Of a stretch of 64,000 nt of DNA, positions 16,499 to 25,201 are shown in pieces. The translations under genes and the position numbers were made by a program. Each line of letters begins with the position of its first letter. The stretch's first letter is position 1. This DNA comes from Candidatus Cloacimonadota bacterium (GTDB lineage: Bacteria > Muiribacteriota > UBA6191): assembly GCA_023954715.1 (NCBI GenBank), contig JAGSHD010000014.1, positions 62,001 through 126,000 of the forward strand. Reading direction: 5' to 3'. The notes below the pieces were generated by a model. The model did not search any database, had not been told where the DNA came from, and worked only from the letters and a program-made list of their open reading frames with translations.

Positions 16499-17341
16499 AT
16501 GACAATAAACTTAGAAAATACAGAAGATAGTTGTTTTACCATCGCCGTTACCTCAGGTAAAGGTGGAGTAGGTAAATCTAATATTGTTTCCAATCTAGCA
16601 ATACAATTTGGCTTAGCTGGTAAAAAAGTTATGGTTTTAGATGCCGACCTTGGGATGGCTAATCTAGATGTATTGTTTGGAGTTCGTCCAAAATACACTT
16701 TATATCATTGTTTAGAAGGTGGTAAAGACCTTCTTGAAGTAATTACTTCCGTAAACCAAAATGTTAAGTTGATCGCTGGAGGCTCAGGGATTGCTCAGTT
16801 AGCAGAGCTTCCTGAAGAAGCTAGAAATTCATTTTTGGAGTCATTGCAAAAAATTAGACAATATACAGATATATTATTGATTGATACGGGAGCCGGAATC
16901 TCTAGCAATGTTACAGGTTTTTTATCCTATGCGGATGAAGTGCTTTTGGTCTCTACCCCCGAGCCAACATCAATGGCAGATTGCTACGGGATTATCAAAA
17001 CTTTGACTCGTACAAAGCAAGAGTTACCTAATTTAGGCGTGTTAGTAAATCGAAGTAATACTCCTATGGAAGCTTATGAAGTTTCTACTAAGCTAACTAC
17101 CTTGTCTGAAAAGTTTTTAAATGTAAAAGTAAATTATAAGGGTTACATCTTAGAAGATGAATCCATCCAAAAAGCAGTGCGATCTCAACGTCCATTGCTT
17201 TCTTTATTTCCAGAGTCAAAATCTGCTATCTGTATTCGAAAACTCGCAGACTCTTGGGTAAATACAGAGCATTTGGTAAAAGCAAAGTCTAAAAAGGGCT
17301 TCTTTCAGTCAATTTTATCGTTATTCTCAAGGAAGAAATAA
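16499..17341 (+). CDS. flhG: FlhG flagellar number regulator, second tandem copy
   Basis: 280 residues. Deviant Walker A SGKGGVGKS (19-27), DADLGMANLD, IDTGAGISSNV and STPEPTSMADCYG place it firmly with FlhG/YlxH. The last 16 residues (KKGFFQSILSLFSRKK) form a basic amphipathic helix like the membrane-targeting sequence of MinD and FlhG, so this copy is likely the membrane-cycling form. Only 4 bases separate it from the first copy and 3 from flhF. No strong Shine-Dalgarno is visible, so coupling to the upstream gene is plausible. The two copies share motifs throughout but differ much in sequence, so the duplication is not recent. Confidence 0.92.
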   Translation: MTINLENTEDSCFTIAVTSGKGGVGKSNIVSNLAIQFGLAGKKVMVLDADLGMANLDVLFGVRPKYTLYHCLEGGKDLLEVITSVNQNVKLIAGGSGIAQLAELPEEARNSFLESLQKIRQYTDILLIDTGAGISSNVTGFLSYADEVLLVSTPEPTSMADCYGIIKTLTRTKQELPNLGVLVNRSNTPMEAYEVSTKLTTLSEKFLNVKVNYKGYILEDESIQKAVRSQRPLLSLFPESKSAICIRKLADSWVNTEHLVKAKSKKGFFQSILSLFSRKK

Positions 17342-17344
17342 ATT

Positions 17345-18841
17345 ATGCATACTAAAAACAAACGAATTTTTGTATCAAATAGTTACGAAGAAGCAATGCA
17401 CGAAGTAAAGAAAACCTTAGGTCCAAGTCCCATAATACTCAGCTCATCCTCCTATAAAGAGGGAGCATTGTTTGGAGTGTTTGGTGGAACCACAAAATAT
17501 GAGATTATTGCTCAAGTACCTGAGAAAAAAGCTAAGAAAGTAAAAAAGTCGAGTTCAAAGCTCCACTCTAAAGCTCAAAATACCTTAACTCCAGAAGAAA
17601 CCAAAGATGCACTACGTAGACTGTTTGGTAAGGAATTATCTACTTTAAAACGTTCTCAACCAAAACCAGAAAAGGTTGAGTTTTCTAAAAATGAATCCGA
17701 TGAGCTTCTTGATCTTTTATATTCAAAAAAAGATGGTTTAAAATCTCATTCTAAGTATGAAATGAGTAAGGATTCACAAAGTAAAAAAGCCGTAGATAAG
17801 GCTAAAGTAATAAAAGTTGAAAAGCCTATAGCAAACAAAGAAAACTTAGATATCTTAGAGTTAAAAAATCAGATGTCTGAGATGCGAAAGGCTATTTTAG
17901 ATTTAAAATCAGATTTGAAAACAAATCCACAAGTACTTGCTGTAGCACAACCTCAGACTAAAGCGGATCCTAAAGTAGAAGATAAAAAAGTAGAGCCAGA
18001 AGTAATCCCTGAGAAAAAAGTAGATAAAGCTTTGGAGGCTTTTCATATCAAACTTGAAGAAATCAGAGAAGAGCTACTAGAAAATGATTTTTCACGAGAA
18101 ATTGTTAAAACTTATATTGATATACTAAAAGACTCAGAGGACTTAAAAGATTTAGAGCTTGATGATCTGAAAGAAAACCTACGAATAAAGTTCAAAAACA
18201 CTTTAAAAATTGGAGAATCAATTTTTGAAAAGGTCAAAAACAAAGATATAGATGGCCCTAGAGTGATGGCCTTTGTTGGCCCTACTGGTGTTGGTAAAAC
18301 AACAACTGTTGCAAAAATAGCTTGTGGTTTATCACAGCAAGGTCACAAAGTAGCTATGATCACACTGGATACATTTAAGGTAGGAGCTACCGAGCAGTTA
18401 AAGTTCTACGGAAAAGGAATGAAAGCGGCTGTAGATGTAGCATTTAGGCCAGATCAATTGCAGCCTCTGATCGATAAGCATAAAGATAAAGATGTGATTT
18501 TAATTGATACTGTAGGGCGAGGCCCTAAATCTGATTTACAAATCACAGCGATCAAAGACTTCTTACCAGATTCACTCAATGCCGAAGTTCATTTGTTGTT
18601 ATCAGCTAACTTTAAGTTTCGAGATATGATAGAGACTTTTCGATCATTTAATCGACTAGGAGTAGATGGGTTTTTGTTTACTAAACTAGATGAGACTAGC
18701 TCTTTTGGTTCTATGTTGAGTGTATTGCAAAAGTGTACTAAAACTATTTCTTATGTAACTACAGGTCAAACTGTACCGGGCTCATATAAAGTAATCAACA
18801 AAGAATACTTGAGTCAGTTGATGTTTGCTTCAGGGATTTAG
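17345..18841 (+). CDS. flhF: Flagellar biosynthesis SRP-type GTPase FlhF
   Basis: 498 residues. FlhF is a signal-recognition-particle-type GTPase that sets where flagella are built and works with FlhG. The N-terminal basic region (KNKRIFVSNSYEEAMHEVKK, residues 4-23) is followed by a long Lys/Glu-rich linker, an N-domain (about 225-300), Walker A GPTGVGKTT (312-320), TLDTFKVGATEQLKFYG, IDTVGRG and TKLDETSSFG. All GTPase motifs are intact. AAGGAAG precedes the ATG. The usual bacterial order is flhA-flhF-flhG; here both flhG-like genes come first and flhF is last. Confidence 0.96.
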   Translation: MHTKNKRIFVSNSYEEAMHEVKKTLGPSPIILSSSSYKEGALFGVFGGTTKYEIIAQVPEKKAKKVKKSSSKLHSKAQNTLTPEETKDALRRLFGKELSTLKRSQPKPEKVEFSKNESDELLDLLYSKKDGLKSHSKYEMSKDSQSKKAVDKAKVIKVEKPIANKENLDILELKNQMSEMRKAILDLKSDLKTNPQVLAVAQPQTKADPKVEDKKVEPEVIPEKKVDKALEAFHIKLEEIREELLENDFSREIVKTYIDILKDSEDLKDLELDDLKENLRIKFKNTLKIGESIFEKVKNKDIDGPRVMAFVGPTGVGKTTTVAKIACGLSQQGHKVAMITLDTFKVGATEQLKFYGKGMKAAVDVAFRPDQLQPLIDKHKDKDVILIDTVGRGPKSDLQITAIKDFLPDSLNAEVHLLLSANFKFRDMIETFRSFNRLGVDGFLFTKLDETSSFGSMLSVLQKCTKTISYVTTGQTVPGSYKVINKEYLSQLMFASGI

Positions 18842-18893
18842 ATTCACGCTCATAGCTAGGTCTATTTTATAGATAAGAGAGATTGGGATTACT

Positions 18894-19259
18894 ATGGCAA
18901 ATTTAAAGATGAAAGAGATAAAGGCTTTTGTTCCTGCAAAAGATTATCACTTATCTAAGCAGTTTTACCAAGATATTGGATTTAAAATAGGTCATGACTC
19001 TCATGATGTAACATATTTTCACTTGGACAATTGTAGTTTTTTGTTACAAAACTTTTATGTAAAAGAGCATGCCAGTAACTTTATGATGCATATATTAGTT
19101 GAAGATTTGAAGTCTTGGCATAATAAACTAACGGCATTGAAGTTGGGTGAAAACTATGATGCATTTGTTGGCGATATTTCGATACAACCGTGGGGAATGA
19201 AAGACTTCATTTTATCCGACCCTAGTAAAGTATTGTGGAGATTTGGACAGTTGGCTTAG
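18894..19259 (+). CDS. Small VOC (glyoxalase/bleomycin-resistance fold) protein
   Basis: 121 residues, one complete vicinal-oxygen-chelate domain with two beta-alpha-beta halves: EIKAFVPAKDYHLSKQFYQDIGFKI (8-32) and MHILVEDLKSWHNKL (66-80). IQPWGMKDFILSDPSKVLWRF is the usual closing segment. The substrate is unknown; the family includes lyases, dioxygenases and drug-binding proteins. It follows flhF after 52 bases on the same strand and may be read through from the flagellar operon, but no functional link is implied. It converges on the acetyltransferase gene with only 17 bases between stops. Confidence 0.75.
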   Translation: MANLKMKEIKAFVPAKDYHLSKQFYQDIGFKIGHDSHDVTYFHLDNCSFLLQNFYVKEHASNFMMHILVEDLKSWHNKLTALKLGENYDAFVGDISIQPWGMKDFILSDPSKVLWRFGQLA

Positions 19260-19276
19260 TCAGTAAATTTATACTC

Positions 19277-19720
19277 TTATAAATCCAACTGCATAGTCAA
19301 CTCATCCTCGATAATTACTTCATCAATAAAGACAAAGCCAAATTTCAAATAAATGTTTTTTGCTATTTCATTTTCGGGGACTAAAGTTAAAACTAGTGAT
19401 TTAAAGCGTTGATCTTGTTTTAGGTTATCAATTACCTGCTTTAAAGCAATTTGTCCATATCCTTTAGATTGATACTTGATATCAATCATTATCTCAGCCA
19501 ACTTATATCGATCCTTCTTAGGATCTTCTCCAAACTGAGCGAACCCTACAAGAGTATCGTTCGCATAAATCCCGTAGGTCGCTAGGCTAGGGTGTACTTT
19601 AGAGTAGGCAATAGAGTATAGATTACTATCTATATAGTCATCTTGATCGGGCGCTACCTTTAACGAAATAATGTCATCAAAATTATCTTTATCTGTTGGT
19701 TTAAATGTAATCTGAGTCAT
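19277..19720 (-). CDS. GNAT-family N-acetyltransferase
   Basis: 147 residues from the ATG at 19720, which has AAGGA 8 bases upstream; upstream in-frame starts lack this spacing. The acetyl-CoA loop is IDIKYQSKGYGQIALKQVI, a Q-S-K-G-Y-G version of the Q/R-x-x-G-x-G/A motif. LTLVPENEIAKNIYLKFGF (motif B with the closing N-x-x-A-x-x-x-Y-x-x-x-GF) follows. The order fits polyamine/diamine (SpeG or BltD-like) acetyltransferases, but the substrate cannot be fixed from sequence. A terminator just upstream (19793-19821) separates it from the next gene. Confidence 0.82.
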   Translation of the reverse strand: MTQITFKPTDKDNFDDIISLKVAPDQDDYIDSNLYSIAYSKVHPSLATYGIYANDTLVGFAQFGEDPKKDRYKLAEIMIDIKYQSKGYGQIALKQVIDNLKQDQRFKSLVLTLVPENEIAKNIYLKFGFVFIDEVIIEDELTMQLDL

Positions 19721-19792
19721 CAGCATGATCCTTGTCATCAATTATGTGTGTGCAATGTATCATAGAAAATTAGGACGTAAAGGTTTAAATGC

Positions 19793-19821
19793 AAAAAAAA
19801 AAGAGAACACATTGTGTTCTC
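19793..19821 (-). terminator. Rho-independent terminator of the helical-protein gene
   Basis: GAGAACAC/GTGTTCTC with a 3-base loop. On the minus strand the stem is followed by ten T residues (19793-19802). It is 27 bases past the stop at 19848 and has textbook form. Confidence 0.9.
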
Positions 19822-19847
19822 ATTTACTTTTTGGAGGAAAGCTAGGC

Positions 19848-20240
19848 TTATTTTCGGATCATATATCTTTGGATAGCTACCTTACCAAGAGCTCTAATGG
19901 CTTCTAGCTTAGATGGAGTATTTTCTTTGTTGTCTTTTAAATATCTTTTTAAGACTTCGTGTAAGTTTACTGATTTAAGTCGAATTAATTCTTGGATTAC
20001 AGATTTTTTGATTAATTCATTTTCGCTTGTGAATAAAACAGTTTCTAGGAGTTCCGCTCTGTTAACAGATTTTTTATCTGTTATTTCTGAAACTAGTCTA
20101 TCAATCACTTCGGGCTTTAGTGTATTGGTACTAACTGAATTACCATTTGACTTCTTTAGTGACTTTAAATTATCTCTTGAAATCTTAGTAGTTTTTTCTG
20201 TAAAGTATGGAAATATTTCCTTTAGTACTGACTCGCTCAT
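19848..20240 (-). CDS. Small helical protein, possibly HEAT-like
   Basis: 130 residues, almost all predicted helix, with no signal peptide. The C-terminal two thirds show a spaced pattern of Leu-rich helices (RAELLETVLFTSENELIKKSVIQELIRL and LEAIRALGKVAIQRYM) that looks like HEAT or armadillo-type repeats, often seen in adaptor proteins. The N-terminal 40 residues are Ser/Lys/Asn-rich. A strong GGAGGA Shine-Dalgarno supports real translation. It is monocistronic with its own terminator. The HEAT resemblance is only a visual impression. Confidence 0.55.
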   Translation of the reverse strand: MSESVLKEIFPYFTEKTTKISRDNLKSLKKSNGNSVSTNTLKPEVIDRLVSEITDKKSVNRAELLETVLFTSENELIKKSVIQELIRLKSVNLHEVLKRYLKDNKENTPSKLEAIRALGKVAIQRYMIRK

Positions 20241-20517
20241 AGTGTTCCTCCGTATACAATGTTTTCTTAATTACATAATTACTATCGGCAAAAGCTTGAC
20301 AAAATATTAACAAAATCATCACTTTTTGTATGAACTATGACGAAGATCTACTGTTTATGGGAGACTAATCTCTGTTAAGTCTTGACAGTATTTGTATAAA
20401 ACTGAGCCTTTTTGTATTAATTATAAATTAGTACCAGATATTTTGGTCCATGAGAGAGATTGAGTTCAAACTTAGCTACGATTGAAAACAAAAGTAGCTA
20501 GCTTGTGGATGTTTGTT

Positions 20518-21573
20518 TTAGTCTTCTATAAATTCTTTTACAAGTTGACTAGAGTTTATATCTCCAATAAGTAAAAAGTCTTTTGAATCAATAATCATTA
20601 AGTCTTTTACAGATAATATACCGATTCTTTTGCCGGCAAACTCAGATACAATAAGGTTATTTGAAGCATCGATTGTTTGTAGTGGATTATCACCTATGAG
20701 AGCGTTTTGGTTTTTGTCTTTATCTTTTAGTTTATGCAGCGAAAGATAAGATCCCACATCACTCCAACCAATTTCACATGGTATTACAGAAACATCTTGA
20801 GATCTCTCCATTACTGCTACATCTATAGAGATTTTAGTTAGATTAGAGTAGGCTTTAATAAATTCAGGAGAGTCTAAGTCACCAATATACTGCTCAAGAT
20901 TCATAAGTCCTTGATAAAGCTCATTGCAGTGGGTTTTCATTTCTTCTAACATGTGGTCTGCTCGAAAGATAAACATTCCAGAGTTCCAATAATAATTACC
21001 CGACTTAATATAAGACTTTGCTGTTTCTAGATCCGGTTTTTCTTTGAAAGCGTTTACTTTGTGGTAGTCGTGTTTACCAAACTCATTTAAAGTAGTTTGA
21101 TTGGCTTGAATATATCCATATCCAGTTTCAGGATAAGATGGCTCAATGCCTAAAGTAACGATATTCTTGTCTTTTGCAACTTCGATAGCTGACTGAATGA
21201 CAGATAAAAACTTAGACTCTTTAGTTATATGGTGATCAGAATGTAATGACACTACGACACAATCTTTTGCTTTTTTACTAGCCAACAAAGCTATTAGTCC
21301 AAGAGCTGGAGCAGTATTTCGACCACAAGGTTCTTTGACGCATTGGGACTCTTTTGCATCGGGGATTGCATCTAAAACTAGAGGGACAAAATTTGAGTTT
21401 GTTGAAATCAAGATATCTTCTTTTGGAATAATTGGTAAAATTCTTTCAAAAGTATCTGAAATCATTGGATTGTCAGAAAATAGATTTAAAAACTGCTTTG
21501 GTTTTTTATCAGTAGATAAAGGAAAAAACCTTGATCCTACTCCACCAGCCATGATTACAGAAATAACGCTCAT
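20518..21573 (-). CDS. manC: Mannose-1-phosphate guanylyltransferase
   Basis: 351 residues. Makes GDP-mannose from mannose 1-phosphate and GTP for surface glycans. The nucleotide-binding signature VIMAGGVGSRFFPLS (6-20) with KKPKQFLNL (23-31), EPCGRNTAPA, VVSLHSDHHI, PETGYGYIQ, FKEKPD, WNSGMF and IGWSDVGSY are all present. The last about 70 residues form the usual left-handed beta-helix. It lacks the separate phosphomannose isomerase domain of bifunctional enzymes. It stands alone, but may feed the surface-glycan genes at 33.8-40.5 kb. About 277 gene-free bases follow it, with a T-tract-less hairpin (TTAGCTAC/GTAGCTAG region, about 20473-20502). Confidence 0.95.
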   Translation of the reverse strand: MSVISVIMAGGVGSRFFPLSTDKKPKQFLNLFSDNPMISDTFERILPIIPKEDILISTNSNFVPLVLDAIPDAKESQCVKEPCGRNTAPALGLIALLASKKAKDCVVVSLHSDHHITKESKFLSVIQSAIEVAKDKNIVTLGIEPSYPETGYGYIQANQTTLNEFGKHDYHKVNAFKEKPDLETAKSYIKSGNYYWNSGMFIFRADHMLEEMKTHCNELYQGLMNLEQYIGDLDSPEFIKAYSNLTKISIDVAVMERSQDVSVIPCEIGWSDVGSYLSLHKLKDKDKNQNALIGDNPLQTIDASNNLIVSEFAGKRIGILSVKDLMIIDSKDFLLIGDINSSQLVKEFIED

Positions 21574-21719
21574 TTTAATCCCACCCTTTGATTCGTTTAT
21601 GTATAAAGACCAGCAAACAGTCAGTGATCTTAACTAAAATAATGATTTAGATGGCAAAATATCACTCTTAAGGATTGTTTTGCAAGTGATTGGTCAATAG
21701 CTTACAAGGAGTTTGTGCA

Positions 21720-21750
21720 TAAAAAAAGAGTTAGTAAACTACTAACTCTT
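21720..21750 (-). terminator. Rho-independent terminator of the zinc-ribbon gene
   Basis: AAGAGTTAGTA (21726-21736) pairs with TACTAACTCTT (21740-21750) across a 3-base loop. On the minus strand the 11-bp stem runs into a T-tract. Confidence 0.88.
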
Positions 21751-21773
21751 ATACAATTTTTAATCAACAGCTC

Positions 21774-22238
21774 TTATGTCAAAACGATGTATCCACCTTT
21801 TTTCAACTCATTGGCTAATTTGTTTAATCGTAAATTGGGATCTGTTTGATCAGCAATAATACCTTCTAGCTCGGCAATCTCAGAACAGTCTAACCATAGG
21901 CCTTTGCTTTTTTGGCAAAAATCAACAAGTAAAGATTTACCTTTCATATAAGGTAGCTCCCATAAGTAAACACCAGGATCTCTTGGTGATAACTTTTTAC
22001 TCTCTTTACGTTGTGACCAAGACCATTCAAAATCAGGAAAATCATTCATTCCTTCTGCAATGTCAGCAGCTTCACCAGAGTCAAGCCATACTCCATGACA
22101 ATCTGGGCAGAAATCGGTCTCTACACCTTCAACTGTCATTGGGCTGAGCCCAACCTTACAACATGGACAATCAGCGGTAGACTCTAGTCCAGCATTTTTT
22201 CGTATTAATGCTCTTAGTTTTGCTTTATCTAGTCCCAT
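21774..22238 (-). CDS. Zinc-ribbon (zf-TFIIB-like) protein with a degenerate second copy
   Basis: 154 residues. The first half has C24-x2-C27 (CPCC) and C44-x2-C47 (CPDC) in the frame TDFCPDCHGVWLDSGE, the hallmark of small bacterial zf-TFIIB zinc ribbons. The second half repeats the pattern as VDFCQKSKGLWLDCSE: the W-L-D core is kept but the paired cysteines are mostly lost, so only one ribbon should bind zinc. Proteins of this kind are small cytoplasmic factors of uncertain role. Neighbours are unrelated. The gene has its own terminator. Confidence 0.75.
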   Translation of the reverse strand: MGLDKAKLRALIRKNAGLESTADCPCCKVGLSPMTVEGVETDFCPDCHGVWLDSGEAADIAEGMNDFPDFEWSWSQRKESKKLSPRDPGVYLWELPYMKGKSLLVDFCQKSKGLWLDCSEIAELEGIIADQTDPNLRLNKLANELKKGGYIVLT

Positions 22239-22373
22239 TGGTACTCCTTGGATTTGAGCAATTAGTGCTCTTTAAAATTTTTCATGTGATTTATAAAAGT
22301 AATTATACCTAAAGGAATTCAATTTGTCTTTTTTAATGATTAGATAATTTAGATTATTAAATTATGGTCTTGC

Positions 22374-22402
22374 TTGTTATAAAAGTTTCACTCATGTAAA
22401 AT
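22374..22402 (+). promoter_or_regulatory. Candidate promoter of the lolD-like gene
   Basis: TTGTTA, 17 bases, TAAAAT. It would give a leader of about 87 bases. A small inverted repeat (ATTGCT...AGCAAT, with ACTA/TAGT inside) lies in that leader around 22434-22463. Confidence 0.33.
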
Positions 22403-22495
22403 CCATCTATCATCCTAAAAAAGCATTTATAATATTGCTTACTATTAGTAGTAATCAGCAATAGACTAGTTTTTTACATATTTTGGCGGTTGTTT

Positions 22496-23236
22496 ATGTT
22501 GTTACAAGTTAAAGGTCTTACTAAGTCTTATTACTCTGAAGTTGAAGAGTTCAAAATCTTAAAAGGAATTGATTTTGAAATAGAAGAAGGTGATTTTTTA
22601 TCTATTATGGGGCCTTCTGGTTCGGGTAAGTCTACCCTGATGCATATCCTAGGTGCTTTAGATAAGCCTACAAAGGGGCGCTATTATTTAAATGATCACT
22701 CTGTAGACAGTATGGATGATGCAGCATTATCTAAGATTAGAAACCAGGAGATTGGTTTTGTATTTCAAGCATTTCACTTGATCCCCCAAAACACTGTACT
22801 CGAAAATGTATTGTTGCCCTCGCATTATGGCCAAAATGATGAAGTTTCTATTGAAACAGCAAAAAAGTTACTCCAAGCAATTGGTTTAGGGGAGCGATTA
22901 AACTTTAGACCATCTCAACTGTCAGGAGGACAATGTCAAAGAGTTGCTATTGCAAGATCATTGTTAAACAATCCATCTATTATTATGGCTGATGAGCCAA
23001 CGGGTAACTTAGACTCAAAAACTGGCAATGATATTATGGCTATCTTACAGTATCTAAATCGACAAGGTAAAACCATTATTATGGTAACTCACGAGCACGA
23101 TATTGCTCAGCATACTAAACAAGTAATGTTTTTGAAAGATGGATTAGTGGATCGATTTGAAAAAGTTACAGACCAGGTTCAAGCTGAAACTAATCTGAAC
23201 TTTTCATTAAAAGATATTTTTGGTACAAGTAACTAG
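22496..23236 (+). CDS. lolD: LolD/MacB-type ABC transporter ATP-binding protein
   Basis: 246 residues from the ATG at 22496. Walker A GPSGSGKST (39-47), a Q-loop in GFVFQAFHLIP, signature LSGGQCQR, Walker B IIMADEPTGNLD and switch H in VTHEHD are intact. NLDSKTG and the length place it with ATPases of the MacB/LolD/FtsE branch, which drive lipoprotein release or periplasmic tripartite pumps. No permease gene lies on either side, so the membrane partner must be elsewhere. The signature has Cys where Gln is usual (GGQQQR), a minor change. A plausible weak terminator follows near 23284-23297. The lolD name is by branch, not by proven substrate. Confidence 0.82.
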   Translation: MLLQVKGLTKSYYSEVEEFKILKGIDFEIEEGDFLSIMGPSGSGKSTLMHILGALDKPTKGRYYLNDHSVDSMDDAALSKIRNQEIGFVFQAFHLIPQNTVLENVLLPSHYGQNDEVSIETAKKLLQAIGLGERLNFRPSQLSGGQCQRVAIARSLLNNPSIIMADEPTGNLDSKTGNDIMAILQYLNRQGKTIIMVTHEHDIAQHTKQVMFLKDGLVDRFEKVTDQVQAETNLNFSLKDIFGTSN

Positions 23237-23283
23237 AGCTATACCTAAACACAAATACTTTTCTTGCTTTTACTGATGAAAAT

Positions 23284-23310
23284 CCCATGTTAATGGGCTT
23301 TGTGTTTTCT
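23284..23310 (+). terminator. Weak candidate terminator after the lolD-like gene
   Basis: CCCAT/ATGGG around GTTA, then a T-rich stretch TTTGTGTTTTCT. The stem is short, so the call is tentative. Confidence 0.35.
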
Positions 23311-23407
23311 ACTGTGACCATCCAGTTCAAAACTTAGTTTTGACAAAGCTTCCAAATTTTTAAGTTTTTCGTATAACGAGAAAACTATTACTGGATAGTT
23401 ATATACT

Positions 23408-25201
23408 CTACTCTGCCTCTTGAATAGCAATATCCTCTAGTTTAAGGCCTAAACAGTTTTCAATTTTATAAAGATTTTCACTGCTATATTGAATCTTGAT
23501 AGTTATATAATCATCTTTGTAAACAGGATCCTCTGGCAGTGTAGTAAAGTTTTTTAGCTCATGGATTTTACCATAGTCAGCATAACTTAGTTTGACTACT
23601 TGTTCGATCATTGTTGAACCGATTGTTTCTACGATAAAGGCCTTTAGTTTTTCAACACTCTCAGGACATTTAGCAGAAAAGAAGATATCAATACCTAGCT
23701 CGTCTCTGAGTCGAGCCTTTTCTTCTTCATTTACAAGATCTTCCTTGTTAACGGCAAAGTACCAGTTTTCTTCATCAAATCTTTCAACTTGGTGCAGTGC
23801 ATCGGTCATACAGTCCATTTGCTCTTTAACACTTAAACCACCGGCTGGATCGAGTAAAATTAGTAACTGGTTACAGTTTTTAGACTCAGCTAAAGTTGTG
23901 AAAAATGCCAATTGTAGATCAGGCGGAAGTTTTTTAATAAATCCCACAGTATCTGAAATTAGAATTTTAGAGTGTTTGGAGATTTCTAGGGTACGGGTTG
24001 TTGTATCTAAGGTTTTGAAATATACGTTTTCAACTTCGACCTCGTAACGGCTTAAAAATTGATTAAAAAGAGTTGATTTTCCAACATTAGTATAACCGAT
24101 TAGTGCGATGGAAGGAGGGCGGTTTTCATTTCTAGATTTTCGTTTAGTGATATCCGATTGATTAATCTTTTGAAGTTGGTTTTTAATCTCTTTTTTACGT
24201 TGATTTAGATAATATCTAGCGGAGTCTAAAGAGCCATCCATGCCACTTTCAGCACCAGTGTTTCTCTTTTTTAATCTCTCCATGATTTGAGCTTCACCAT
24301 AACAATTTAATCGTGCTAGCTCCACTTGTAGTTTAGCTCGATCAGTTTTTGCGTGTTTTTCAAAAATAGATAGGATAATGTCTGTACGATCCCATACTTT
24401 TACATCTCCAATAGCAGAGACTCTTGTTTTAAATGAGTTGGGGACATTACAGCTCATTAAGAGGTGAGTGTATTCTCCTCCTTCTAGCAGTCCTAGCAGT
24501 TCATTATATTTACCAGTACCCATAAAAGTACCAGGAATAGGATGAGGAGTTTTTTGGCTAAGAACTTTAGAAACATTCAACTCAATAGTTTTTGCCAGTG
24601 CTTCTATTTCATCTTGTGTAGATCGTGCGATTTTAAGGTCACGTTTAGTGAACTCCATTTGAACTAATAAGGAGTTGTTTTTTTCTTGTTCAATGATGTA
24701 GTCTTTTTTATGAAAATCAATCTGCTGGTCTCTTTTTAAAAAAGATTTAGAGGCATAGCTATCTACAATAAATTGATTGTCTTGTTGTTCACTAATGATT
24801 TGATCTAAAATAATAGAGCCATCTTTTATAGTTAAATAATGAACAGAGTTTTCTTCGCCTATGACCGATGGAAACATAATAATTGAATCTAGCTTATAGT
24901 TTTTTAGGAGCTTTGCTTCTTTACCATTGATCTGAGAAGAAGCGTTAGAGGATACAACCCATAAGCTGTATCGAGAAAATCCCTCTACGTGAGCCTGGTG
25001 TATGATTCTTTCACAAAACTCTACGGGATCTGGTCCTGTTTCAAAGATTCGACCATTTCGTTTGACTAAAAAGTAGCCATCGTGATCCGTCCGTTTATGA
25101 GTTAATCTTGCTGCCTCTAGAAAAAGATCTAAATTAGCTAGATCCTCTCCCAAATCATAGTCATTAAATTTTTGCCATTCTCGAGTTATATAATTAGACA
25201 T
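23408..25201 (-). CDS. hflX: Ribosome-associated GTPase HflX, long form
   Basis: 597 residues from the ATG at 25201, which has GGGAG 6-7 bases upstream. HflX splits or rescues stalled ribosomes. The classic HflX part begins near residue 179: DRTDIILSIFEKHAKTDRAKLQVELARLN (C-terminal end of the HflX domain), a coiled coil, then G1 GYTNVGKST (369-377), G3 DTVGF and G4 NKED. The first about 175 residues are extra relative to the 420-430 residue enterobacterial and Firmicute proteins and form their own mixed alpha/beta domain. Longer HflX forms are known in some phyla. bamA is upstream with a terminator between. Confidence 0.93.
   Translation of the reverse strand: MSNYITREWQKFNDYDLGEDLANLDLFLEAARLTHKRTDHDGYFLVKRNGRIFETGPDPVEFCERIIHQAHVEGFSRYSLWVVSSNASSQINGKEAKLLKNYKLDSIIMFPSVIGEENSVHYLTIKDGSIILDQIISEQQDNQFIVDSYASKSFLKRDQQIDFHKKDYIIEQEKNNSLLVQMEFTKRDLKIARSTQDEIEALAKTIELNVSKVLSQKTPHPIPGTFMGTGKYNELLGLLEGGEYTHLLMSCNVPNSFKTRVSAIGDVKVWDRTDIILSIFEKHAKTDRAKLQVELARLNCYGEAQIMERLKKRNTGAESGMDGSLDSARYYLNQRKKEIKNQLQKINQSDITKRKSRNENRPPSIALIGYTNVGKSTLFNQFLSRYEVEVENVYFKTLDTTTRTLEISKHSKILISDTVGFIKKLPPDLQLAFFTTLAESKNCNQLLILLDPAGGLSVKEQMDCMTDALHQVERFDEENWYFAVNKEDLVNEEEKARLRDELGIDIFFSAKCPESVEKLKAFIVETIGSTMIEQVVKLSYADYGKIHELKNFTTLPEDPVYKDDYITIKIQYSSENLYKIENCLGLKLEDIAIQEAE

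Noticed and set aside
15697-17341. Plasmid or chromosome partition ParA pair
   Set aside because: Both proteins have FlhG-type motifs and lie between flhA and flhF; no parB or parS-like element.
20370-20400. TTGACA near 20386 as a plus-strand promoter
   Set aside because: No -10 at a suitable distance and no plus-strand gene follows for about 2 kb.
23592-24047. 151-codon plus-strand frame within hflX
   Set aside because: Antisense to the conserved GTPase region; composition is Ser-rich as expected from a shadow of the real frame.
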